Origin: Chloroflexia bacterium
Lineage (GTDB): Bacteria > Chloroflexota > Chloroflexia > Thermomicrobiales > JALYUS01
Direction: 5' to 3'
NCBI GenBank assembly: GCA_025928215.1
Contig: JAICJW010000094.1
Span: 1-12,338, forward strand
DNA length: 12,338 nucleotides
Shown: positions 5,923 through 12,338 of the stretch, one piece after another
Layout of the letters: every line of letters starts with the position of its first letter
Numbering within the stretch: the first letter of the stretch is position 1
The notes under the pieces: generated by a model
The model's database searches: none
Told to the model about the DNA's origin: nothing
Seen by the model: the letters and a program-made list of their open reading frames with translations, nothing else
Position numbers and translations under genes: made by a program

Positions 5923-8244
5923 GTGTTTTACGCCTTTGGCCGACTCGTCTACCGTTTTCGCTGGTTGGTCCTCGCCTTTTGGGTCATTGTTCTCGGCGTC
6001 GCGCTGCCGTTCGCACCGCGCGTCACGGAGCCGCTGCGTGTCGGCGGCTTCGCGGACCCCGCGCTGGAGAGTTCAAAAGCGGCGGCAATGCTCGCCACGG
6101 ATCTCGGCTACAGCACGAGCGATGTGATCGTCACCTATTCGAGCAACGATCCGGCGCTTGTCGCGACGAATCCCCGGTTCATCGCGGAAACGCAAACATC
6201 GCTTGCCGGATTGAGCGCGCTGCACGTCCAGACGACGATTGTGAGCCATGTGGAGAACCCCCGGCAGATCTCGCGCGACGGGCGCACCGCCTTTGAAGTG
6301 GTCCGGCTGGGGACCGATACTGAGGCGGCAGCGAAGCTGATGCCGGAGATTACCGCCGCGATCAGGCCACCGCCGGACCTGACGATGCGCATCGGCGGCG
6401 GTCCCGCCTTCTACGCCGATGTCGAGCAGGTCAGCCAGCGCGATCTGGCCCGCGCCGAGGCCGTCGCCTTCCCGATTGCCGTCGTCGCCCTGCTGATCGT
6501 TTTCGGCAGCGTGCTTGCGGCGGGGTTGCCGGTCCTGGTTGGCGGCGCGGGCGTCGTTGTCATCCTCGCCGTGATCTACGCGCTCGGCACGCTGATGGAA
6601 CTTTCGATCTTCACCGTCAACCTCGCGACGTTGCTCGGCCTCGGCCTCGGCCACGAATACTCGCTCTTCCACTCCAGCCGCTTCCGCGTGGAACTGGCGC
6701 ACGGGTACGACGTGCCGGAGGCGGTCGCGCGGACACTCGCCACGGCGGGGCAGGCGGTGGTCTACAGCGGCCTGACAGTGTTGATCGGGCTGTGCGCGCT
6801 CCTCACCTTCCACATCAATCTGCTCGTCTCCATTGGCATCGGCGGGGTCGTCGTCGTCATCGTCTCCGTCCTTGCGGCGACGACGCTCCTCCCGGTGCTC
6901 CTCTCCATCGTTGGCACGCACATTGACGCGCTCTCGGTGCGCAAGGTGGTGACATTCCTGCGCGGTGGCAAGGCGCACCAGCAGGGCGACGGACTGTGGG
7001 GGCGCGTCGCGCATCTCGTCATGCGCCATCCAATCGCTGTCTTCGTACCGACGCTCGCGCTCCTCTTGTTGCTCGGCACGCCCTTCCTGCACATCACCTT
7101 CAGCAGCCCGGACGCCTCGATCGTGCCCCCGTCGGTGCAGAGCCGGCAGGTCTACGACATCCTCAACACGGAGTTCAACGCGAGTGAAACGACGCCGATT
7201 CTCGTTGTCGTCAAGACCGGGCCGGGGACGACCGCTTTCGACGCCGCGAATCTCGCCTACCTGTACGACTTCGTGCGCAATGTCCAGGCCGATCCGCGTG
7301 TCGCCCGCGTAGACAGCATCGTCTCCGCCGATCCCCGCCTGACGCTGCCGCAGTATCAGGTCTACTATCGCAATATCGCCGACTTGCAGGACCCGTATCT
7401 GACGCAGTTCGCGCGGCAATACGCCCGGGGCGATACCACGCTCATTTCGATCATCAGCAAATTCCCTTCGAACGCCGCCGCATCGCGCGCGCTCGTTGCC
7501 AAGGTGCGAAACAGCGCGATCGGCAACGGGATGACGTTCCAGGTAACGGGCGCGACGGCGGGCGTCACCGATGTGGTGAACGGCCTCTATCATTCCTTTC
7601 CGATCGCGCTCCTCTTCATCGTGCTCACAACGTATATCGTCCTCTTGCTGCTCTTCCGTTCGGTGATCCTGCCGCTCAAAGCGATTGTCATGAATGCCCT
7701 GAGCATCATCGCCAGTTACGGCATGCTCGTTTTCGTCTTCCAGGACGGCCATTTCGGGCGGTTGCTGAACTTTAAGGCGCTGCATTTCATCGAGCCGACG
7801 CTGCCGATCATCATGTTCTGCACGCTCTTCGGCCTCTCGATGGATTACGAAGTCTTCCTGCTCAGCCGCATCAAGGAGGCATACGACGCGACGGGAGATA
7901 ACGCGCATAGCGTCGCGACGGGCATCGAGCGAAGCGCGCGGATCATCACCAGCGCCGCCCTGATCGTCGTCCTCGTCGCGTCGTCGTTTGTGACGGCGGA
8001 CATCGTACTCGTCAAGGCGCTCGGCCTCGGTGTCGCCGTCGCCGTCGCCGTAGATGCGACGGTTGTGCGCGCGCTCCTCGTCCCCGCGACGATGCGCCTG
8101 TTGGGTGACTGGAACTGGTACGCGCCTCACTGGCTGCTGCGCTTTCTGCCTCGCCATGCCCTCGCGCTCGAAGGGGCGGTTGACGATCACCTGACCACCG
8201 GGCGTGTCCACGACCCTGAGAAAGAGCCGGTCATCCCCCGGTAA
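5923..8244 (+). CDS. MMPL/RND-family membrane transporter
   Basis: A 773-residue transporter from the GTG at 5923 (801 from the ATG at 5839). The layout is the duplicated MMPL plan: one helix (RWLVLAFWVIVLGVALPF), a large extracytoplasmic domain, five helices, a loop, one helix (about 371-391), a second extracytoplasmic domain and five more helices. The second-half signature LFGLSMDYEVFLLSRIKE carries the proton-relay Asp-Tyr pair (D641, Y642). The first-half equivalent is LGLGLGHEYSLFHSSRFR, with Glu245-Tyr246 in place of Asp-Tyr. Family members are proton-driven and often export lipids or hydrophobic compounds. GTG is preferred because VFYAFGRLVYRFRW aligns with the usual MMPL N-terminus and the earlier segment holds a palindrome; no strong ribosome binding site decides it. 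The gene is 14 bp from the downstream lipoprotein, so they are likely one operon. Cargo unknown. Confidence 0.9.
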   Translation: MFYAFGRLVYRFRWLVLAFWVIVLGVALPFAPRVTEPLRVGGFADPALESSKAAAMLATDLGYSTSDVIVTYSSNDPALVATNPRFIAETQTSLAGLSALHVQTTIVSHVENPRQISRDGRTAFEVVRLGTDTEAAAKLMPEITAAIRPPPDLTMRIGGGPAFYADVEQVSQRDLARAEAVAFPIAVVALLIVFGSVLAAGLPVLVGGAGVVVILAVIYALGTLMELSIFTVNLATLLGLGLGHEYSLFHSSRFRVELAHGYDVPEAVARTLATAGQAVVYSGLTVLIGLCALLTFHINLLVSIGIGGVVVVIVSVLAATTLLPVLLSIVGTHIDALSVRKVVTFLRGGKAHQQGDGLWGRVAHLVMRHPIAVFVPTLALLLLLGTPFLHITFSSPDASIVPPSVQSRQVYDILNTEFNASETTPILVVVKTGPGTTAFDAANLAYLYDFVRNVQADPRVARVDSIVSADPRLTLPQYQVYYRNIADLQDPYLTQFARQYARGDTTLISIISKFPSNAAASRALVAKVRNSAIGNGMTFQVTGATAGVTDVVNGLYHSFPIALLFIVLTTYIVLLLLFRSVILPLKAIVMNALSIIASYGMLVFVFQDGHFGRLLNFKALHFIEPTLPIIMFCTLFGLSMDYEVFLLSRIKEAYDATGDNAHSVATGIERSARIITSAALIVVLVASSFVTADIVLVKALGLGVAVAVAVDATVVRALLVPATMRLLGDWNWYAPHWLLRFLPRHALALEGAVDDHLTTGRVHDPEKEPVIPR

Positions 8245-8258
8245 GAGGAGCGACACCG

Positions 8259-9416
8259 ATGCACCGACGTTTTCGCCCGCGATTTCTCGTATTCTCCTTC
8301 GCCCTCATTGCCGTGCTCGTCGGTTGCGGCGGTTCGGGCGTCGCGCCATCGTTCCCAACGCCGCCGCCGGATCTCGGCGGGGCGACGATCCCGGCGAACA
8401 CACCGGGGCCAGTACGTGGCACGGTCATTCGCTTCCCCGACGACGAAGCGCCCCATTCGGTTCTCACCGAGTGGTGGTACTACACCGGCCATGTCCAGAC
8501 CGCCGATGGCGCGCGCTACGGCGTTGAGTATGTGATTTTTCAAGGCAGCCGCGCGGATTTCCCGATCGGCTACGCGTCGCACTTCGCCGTCATTAACGCG
8601 CAGACCCGTGCCTTCGCCTTCGATCAGGCGTCATCCAGCGCGCGTGATGCCACGTTCGGTGGCACCGGCGGCTTCGACCTCCACGTCAATGAGTGGACGA
8701 TGCGGGGGCTGAACGGGACCGATCATCTCCATGCGACCATGAAGTCCGGCGCGTATGCGATTGATCTCACCGCTACCGACGTGAAAGGCCCGGTGCTGCA
8801 AGGCGGCGGCCAGTTCAGCTACGGCCCCGGCGGCAGCAGTTACTACTACAGCCGCACGCGGATGCGCCCGAGCGGCACGATAAGCGTCGGCGGGGTGGCG
8901 AAACCGATCGTGGACGGCGCGCTCTGGTTCGATCATCAATGGGGCAATTTCCTGCCGTCCAATGGTGGCTGGGATTGGTTCAGCACCCAGTTGGACGACA
9001 ACAGCGAGATGATGATTTACCACCTCCGCGATGCCTCCGGCGCGATTCTCCAAACCTTCGGCGAATATATCCCGCCCTGCACGCCCAACCCGCGCGATTG
9101 CTCGCCGACGCGCCCCGTCCCATCGGTGGAACTGTCGCAGGATCAATTTGCGATCACGCCGCTCGGCACATGGACAAGCCCGGCGACCGGTATCACCTAT
9201 CCGAGCGGCTGGCGGGTGACGGTGAAGGCGAAGGGCGACGTGCCCGCGATGGACCTCACCTATACACCGGTGATCCCGAATGCGGAACTCGATACGCGGC
9301 AGTCAACGAGCGTCATCTACTGGGAGGGTGACAGCACAATCACCGGCACGAAGGCAGGGAACCCGATCACGGGGTCCGGCTATGTCGAATTGACCGGCTA
9401 CGACAAAGGGAAGTAG
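8259..9416 (+). CDS. Lipoprotein with CrtC/AttH-like (lipocalin-like) domain
   Basis: The 385-residue product has a lipoprotein signal: basic MHRRFRPR, a hydrophobic core, then lipobox LVGC with the lipid-bearing Cys23, followed by a Gly/Pro-rich linker (24-50). The mature part shows marks of the CrtC (hydroxyneurosporene synthase)/AttH family: EWWYYTGHV (71-79), VEYVIFQ (89-95), a GPxxSYYYSRTRM block (189-202), WFDHQWGN (223-230) and GGWDWFSTQLDD (236-247). Family structures are tandem lipocalin-like barrels that bind or modify hydrophobic molecules; carotenoid hydration is known only for true CrtC. A surface lipoprotein is unlikely to be a carotenoid enzyme, so lipid binding is the safer inference. 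AAGAGGAG precedes the ATG. The gene lies 14 bp after the MMPL gene, suggesting the lipoprotein works with that transporter outside the membrane. Confidence 0.87.
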   Translation: MHRRFRPRFLVFSFALIAVLVGCGGSGVAPSFPTPPPDLGGATIPANTPGPVRGTVIRFPDDEAPHSVLTEWWYYTGHVQTADGARYGVEYVIFQGSRADFPIGYASHFAVINAQTRAFAFDQASSSARDATFGGTGGFDLHVNEWTMRGLNGTDHLHATMKSGAYAIDLTATDVKGPVLQGGGQFSYGPGGSSYYYSRTRMRPSGTISVGGVAKPIVDGALWFDHQWGNFLPSNGGWDWFSTQLDDNSEMMIYHLRDASGAILQTFGEYIPPCTPNPRDCSPTRPVPSVELSQDQFAITPLGTWTSPATGITYPSGWRVTVKAKGDVPAMDLTYTPVIPNAELDTRQSTSVIYWEGDSTITGTKAGNPITGSGYVELTGYDKGK

Positions 9417-9444
9417 CGAAAGCATGGAAGAAGATGAGGGTAGA

Positions 9445-9505
9445 TTGTCCTAACGTCCCACCCCCCTACATCCGGGAACTTGGGACACTTGAGACGTTGG
9501 GACAA
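9445..9505. repeat. Imperfect inverted repeat between lipoprotein and Fe-ADH genes
   Basis: Arms 9445-9460 and 9490-9505 pair over 16 positions with 14 Watson-Crick pairs, one G-T and one mismatch, around a 29-base loop. The segment TTGGGAC also recurs at 9479-9486 and 9496-9502, giving an approximate short tandem repeat and an alternative smaller fold. There is no T tract. The element dominates the 179-bp gap at 9417-9595, in which no clear promoter was found; it could be a mobile or intergenic repeat, or a structured leader. Confidence 0.6.
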
Positions 9506-9595
9506 CCTGCGTCGGAGCGTGGGGTGCGGCACGCCGATACATGCGGTAGCATTCCCACAGCGTCGTTCGCTGGCGGACTATGGGAGGAGCGTCAC

Positions 9596-10801
9596 ATGGA
9601 CCTGACACGGCAGTATGTATTCCACGCGCCAACGCGCGTTCTCTTCGGGAGTGGCAGTGTGCAGGCGACGGGGCGGGAGGTCGCCGCGCTGGGCGGCACT
9701 GCGGCGCTTGTCGTCACAGACCGTGGTGTCGTCAATGCCGGATTACTCGATGGCGTGAAGGCAAGCCTCGCGGCGGCGGACGTCTCCGCGACGGCCTTCG
9801 ATGCGGTCGAGCCGAACCCGAGCATCGGTACGGTCAATGCGGCCCTTGCGGCATACCAATCCGGCGGATGCAATGCCATCGTCGCGGTCGGCGGGGGCAG
9901 CCCGATGGATGTCGCGAAGGCGGTCGGCATCCTCGCATCGAATGGGGGTGCAATCACCGATTACGAGGGAAAGCCGGACGCGATCCGCAACGATCTACCC
10001 CCCTTCGTCTGCGTGCCGACGACCTGCGGCACCGGCTCCGAGGTGACGCCCTTCGCCGTCATCACCGATCAAGATCGGCATTGGAAGATGTCCATCGCCT
10101 CGCCACGTGAGGTGCCGCGCGTCGCGATCATTGATCCCGATCTCTTCCTGAAGATGCCGGCGTCGCTGATCGCCGCCACCGGGATGGACGCGCTCACGCA
10201 TGCGATTGAGTCCTACACCAATCAGGACGTGCAACCTTTCGCCGATGCCTTCGACATCCATGCGATCCGGCTGATTGGGAACTATCTGCGGCCCGCCGTC
10301 GCCAATGGCAATCGCGAGGCGATGGCGCATATGGCGGTCGCCGCGACGATGGCCGGGATGGGATTCAGCCAGAACCGCCTCGGCATCGTCCACGCCATTT
10401 CGCACCCCGTCACCTCCTATGTCGGCACGCCGCACGGCGTCGCGAACGCGATCCTCCTCCCCTATGTGATGGAGTTCAACGCCATCGGCGCCGGTTCACG
10501 TATCGCGGAGATTGGCAAGGCATTAACCGGCGACCATCCGCAAATGGCGTGGAACCCGTCACCGCAGGCGGGGATACAGGCGGTGCGCGCGCTCAGTCGC
10601 GATGTCGGTATCCCAGAGACGCTCGGCGAGGTCGGCGTGACCGAGGAGCATGTCGCCGCCATCGCGGCGGACGCGATGAAATCGGGGAACATTCGCATCA
10701 ATCCGCGCCGCGTGACGCAGCACGAGATCGAACAGGTGATCCGCAACGCGATCAACGGCGCCCATGCGGATCAGCGGCCAATACGGCAGGTCAATGGATG
10801 A
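9596..10801 (+). CDS. Iron-containing alcohol dehydrogenase
   Basis: A 401-residue group III (Fe-dependent) NAD(P)-linked alcohol dehydrogenase. Motifs are GSGSVQATG near the N-terminus, the cofactor-binding VAVGGGSPMDVAKAVG (96-111), PTTCGTGSEVTPFAVI (141-156), GMDALTHAIESY (196-207), NRLGIVHAISHPV (260-272) and GTPHGVANA (277-285). Metal ligands inferred by family alignment are D198, H202, H266 and H280. Length is normal and the enzyme is cytoplasmic. The start at 9596 is supported by GGGAGGAG just upstream and by MDLTRQYVFHAPTRVLFG, the usual N-terminus; an in-frame ATG at 9434 would add 54 residues read through the inverted repeat. The MOSC gene follows after 26 bp with its own ribosome binding site. 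The substrate (short alcohol, diol or 4-hydroxybutyrate-like) cannot be read from sequence. Confidence 0.93.
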   Translation: MDLTRQYVFHAPTRVLFGSGSVQATGREVAALGGTAALVVTDRGVVNAGLLDGVKASLAAADVSATAFDAVEPNPSIGTVNAALAAYQSGGCNAIVAVGGGSPMDVAKAVGILASNGGAITDYEGKPDAIRNDLPPFVCVPTTCGTGSEVTPFAVITDQDRHWKMSIASPREVPRVAIIDPDLFLKMPASLIAATGMDALTHAIESYTNQDVQPFADAFDIHAIRLIGNYLRPAVANGNREAMAHMAVAATMAGMGFSQNRLGIVHAISHPVTSYVGTPHGVANAILLPYVMEFNAIGAGSRIAEIGKALTGDHPQMAWNPSPQAGIQAVRALSRDVGIPETLGEVGVTEEHVAAIAADAMKSGNIRINPRRVTQHEIEQVIRNAINGAHADQRPIRQVNG

Positions 10802-10827
10802 GACGATCCGGTGAACGGGAGGAAAGC

Positions 10828-11376
10828 ATGACCGGGGGCGGCAGCGTCGTGGCGGTGAGCCGCAGTGCGAGCCATACGTTGATGAAGGGCAATCAGCAGG
10901 CGATCCGCCTGCTCGCTGGGCTTGGCGTCGAGCAGGACGCGCACGCGGGCATAACCGTCAAGCATCGCTCGCGCGTCGCGCGCGATCCGCATCAGCCGAA
11001 CCTGCGTCAGGTCCATCTCATCCACGCCGAATTGCACGACGAGCTACGCGCCGCCGGTTTCACGATCGCCGCCGGGCAGATGGGCGAGAATATCACCACC
11101 GAAGGGATTGACCTGCTCGGCCTACCGACCGGCACGCGGCTGCGTCTTGGCGACGAGGCGATCATCGCGATCACCGGCCTACGCAATCCGTGCGCGCAAC
11201 TCGACGAGATTCAAACCGGCCTGATGGCGGCGGTGCTCAGCCGGGACGCGCAGGGCAATCTGATCCGCAAAGCGGGCATCATGGCCGTGGTGATTGCTGG
11301 CGGCCTGGTGCGGCCGGGGGACGTGGTTGGTATTGATCTGCCAGCAGCCCCCCACCACTCCCTTGAGCCAGTCTGA
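10828..11376 (+). CDS. MOSC domain-containing protein
   Basis: The 182-residue protein consists essentially of one MOSC domain, the molybdenum-cofactor sulfurase C-terminal fold, as in the YiiM/YcbX group. Visible marks are GVEQDAHAG (33-41), GQMGENITTEGIDLLGLP (83-100), LRLGDEAIIAITGLRNPC (105-122) and the invariant cysteine C122 expected to handle sulfur or Moco. Such proteins bind Moco or reduce N-hydroxylated compounds. The start is fixed by GGGAGGAAAGC directly before the ATG; an upstream in-frame ATG at 10549 lies inside the dehydrogenase gene and is rejected. The gene is probably co-transcribed with the alcohol dehydrogenase. The C-terminal residues after GDVVGIDLP are a short unconserved tail. 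No molybdoenzyme gene is in the window. Confidence 0.88.
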   Translation: MTGGGSVVAVSRSASHTLMKGNQQAIRLLAGLGVEQDAHAGITVKHRSRVARDPHQPNLRQVHLIHAELHDELRAAGFTIAAGQMGENITTEGIDLLGLPTGTRLRLGDEAIIAITGLRNPCAQLDEIQTGLMAAVLSRDAQGNLIRKAGIMAVVIAGGLVRPGDVVGIDLPAAPHHSLEPV

Positions 11377-11412
11377 GCCATCGGTAGCAGCGTGTTTGGG
11401 ATGCGAAGTGCC

Positions 11413-12338
11413 CTATGTGGCATCGTCGGGCGTCGCACGGTCGCCGCCAGTGGCAGGGCGATATTCGCCGAATGCCTCCTGATACTCGGCGCGCACCTCC
11501 GCGTCAACGAGGTGAACGTAGACCTGCGTCGTCGCCAGATTCGCGTGCCCCAGCACGCGCTGGACGACCGGTGCCGGCACCTTGCCCTCCACCAGTTGCG
11601 TCGCGAGGCCGTGCCGAAAGGAGTGCGGCGTGATATGCCCGACGATCCCCGCCTGCCGCGCGACGTCATGAACGATCCGCTCCACCGAGCGGGTGGTGAT
11701 GCGGCTCCCCGGTTTACCGGGGGTGTCGCGCCCGCTAAAGGCGGGCAAGGTCGCCAGGGCGACCGCTTGCGTGCCATCGAGTCGCGCGGCCCAGTAGCGC
11801 ATCAATGCCGCAGCCGTTTCATTATCGAAATAGACGCGCCGGCTCTTGCCGCCTTTGCCCCGGAAGACGAACGCCGTGCCATCCTCAAGGTCAATATCGC
11901 CACGCCGCATCGCGCAACACTCAGAGACGCGCGTTCCGGTGCGATACAAGAACCGGATCAGCGCGGCAACCTTCAGGCGTCGAAGGTCCGCCTCGGGCTT
12001 CTCCGCTTTCGGCTGCCGGGAGAGGAAATCGAGCAGCCGGTTCAGGTCCCGCGTGCGAATATCGGGCGGTGGCGCGCTGAAGCTCGATTGCTGCGCCGCC
12101 AGTTGCAGCCCCATTTTTTCGAGTGAGAGCGACGGATGGAGGTCGTTCGCGACGAGGTGTTTGTAAAATTTGCGCACCGCCGCGCAGTAGGTAGATGCCG
12201 TGCGCGTCGCGGCGACATCCTCGCGCGTTTGCCGTTCGCGCGGGAGGAGCCACATCGCGAAATCAACGACATGCGCCGTTGTCAGTTCGAGGACCGTGGC
12301 CGTCTCGGCATGAAGCCCCTCGTTCTCCAGGAAGGCGA
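11413..12338 (-). CDS. Tyrosine recombinase (XerC/D-like integrase), N-terminus cut by the window edge
   Basis: The catalytic domain of a phage-integrase-family recombinase is complete. Counting from the internal ATG at 12255, residues are R109 (YRTGTRVSE), K134 or K137 (RGKGGKSRR), H211 and R214 (HSFRHGLAT), H237 (LGHANLATTQVY) and nucleophile Y246, the full R-K-H-R-H-Y set. Upstream of that ATG the frame stays open for 27 more codons to the edge (AFLENEGLHAETATVLELTT...), reading like the SAM-like core-binding domain, so the real start is outside. The enzyme cuts and rejoins DNA, either resolving chromosome dimers (XerC/D) or moving an element; the sequence alone does not say which. It converges on the MOSC gene with 36 bp between them. 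An insert at residues 80-93 (RQPKAEKPEADLRR) is longer than in typical XerC/D. Confidence 0.9.
   Translation of the reverse strand, partial: AFLENEGLHAETATVLELTTAHVVDFAMWLLPRERQTREDVAATRTASTYCAAVRKFYKHLVANDLHPSLSLEKMGLQLAAQQSSFSAPPPDIRTRDLNRLLDFLSRQPKAEKPEADLRRLKVAALIRFLYRTGTRVSECCAMRRGDIDLEDGTAFVFRGKGGKSRRVYFDNETAAALMRYWAARLDGTQAVALATLPAFSGRDTPGKPGSRITTRSVERIVHDVARQAGIVGHITPHSFRHGLATQLVEGKVPAPVVQRVLGHANLATTQVYVHLVDAEVRAEYQEAFGEYRPATGGDRATPDDAT

Noticed and set aside
6073..8256. Very long open frame (727 codons) on the minus strand opposite the MMPL gene
   Set aside because: It mirrors the transporter codons in GC-rich DNA, is dominated by Arg, Asp, Glu and His without any domain or membrane pattern, and the opposite strand has unmistakable MMPL motifs.
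9434..9595. Upstream ATG extending the alcohol dehydrogenase by 54 residues
   Set aside because: The extension is encoded by the inverted-repeat region, lacks a ribosome binding site and is not part of the family N-terminus; the ATG at 9596 has GGGAGGAG upstream.
10549..10827. N-terminal extension of the MOSC protein
   Set aside because: It lies within the dehydrogenase gene in another frame and is Arg-rich with no homology; the ATG at 10828 has a strong ribosome binding site.

Overview
This is a GC-rich bacterial chromosome segment. It has ordinary housekeeping genes at the left and accessory metabolism, transport and recombination genes further right. No gene gives a firm taxonomic marker. 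GC richness, heptanucleotide tandem arrays between genes and the gene mix (RsfS, a WecA/TagO-type transferase, an MMPL transporter, MalY/PatB, Fe-ADH) fit a Chloroflexota or similar deep-branching lineage, but this is low-confidence inference.

Left block (1-2605): rsfS, for a ribosome silencing factor, is followed by a 68-codon one-helix membrane protein. Both converge on a polyprenyl-phosphate sugar-1-phosphate transferase gene of the WecA/TagO type on the minus strand. The region ahead of that gene holds two back-to-back candidate promoters, one firing left into it and one firing right into a tRNA-Gly(TCC) gene with encoded CCA. A small GlsB/YeaQ-type membrane protein follows the tRNA, and its end is closed by a strong two-way terminator hairpin.

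Middle block (2638-5739, minus strand): a MalY/PatB-type PLP C-S lyase has its own good promoter. Upstream of it lies a two-gene unit, an ACMSD-superfamily amidohydrolase followed by a small Rieske [2Fe-2S] protein. Their junction is filled by three successive heptanucleotide repeat families, which the N-terminus of the Rieske frame reads through. A candidate promoter lies ahead of the amidohydrolase.

Right block (5740-11376, plus strand): an MMPL/RND-family transporter is followed 14 bp later by a lipoprotein with a CrtC/AttH-like (lipocalin-like) domain. The two are probably one operon for moving or handling an envelope lipid, with a perfect 16-bp palindrome just ahead as a candidate operator. 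Next, after an intergenic inverted repeat, come an iron-dependent alcohol dehydrogenase and a MOSC-domain protein in tandem.

Right edge (11413-12338, minus strand): a tyrosine recombinase with all catalytic residues faces the MOSC gene and runs off the window, so its N-terminus is missing here. The first 84 bases hold no gene I can identify; they may include the tail of an upstream gene.

No defence system, CRISPR array or insertion sequence was seen. The most original observations are the MMPL plus CrtC/AttH-like lipoprotein pair with its palindrome, and the triple heptamer array between the amidohydrolase and Rieske genes.
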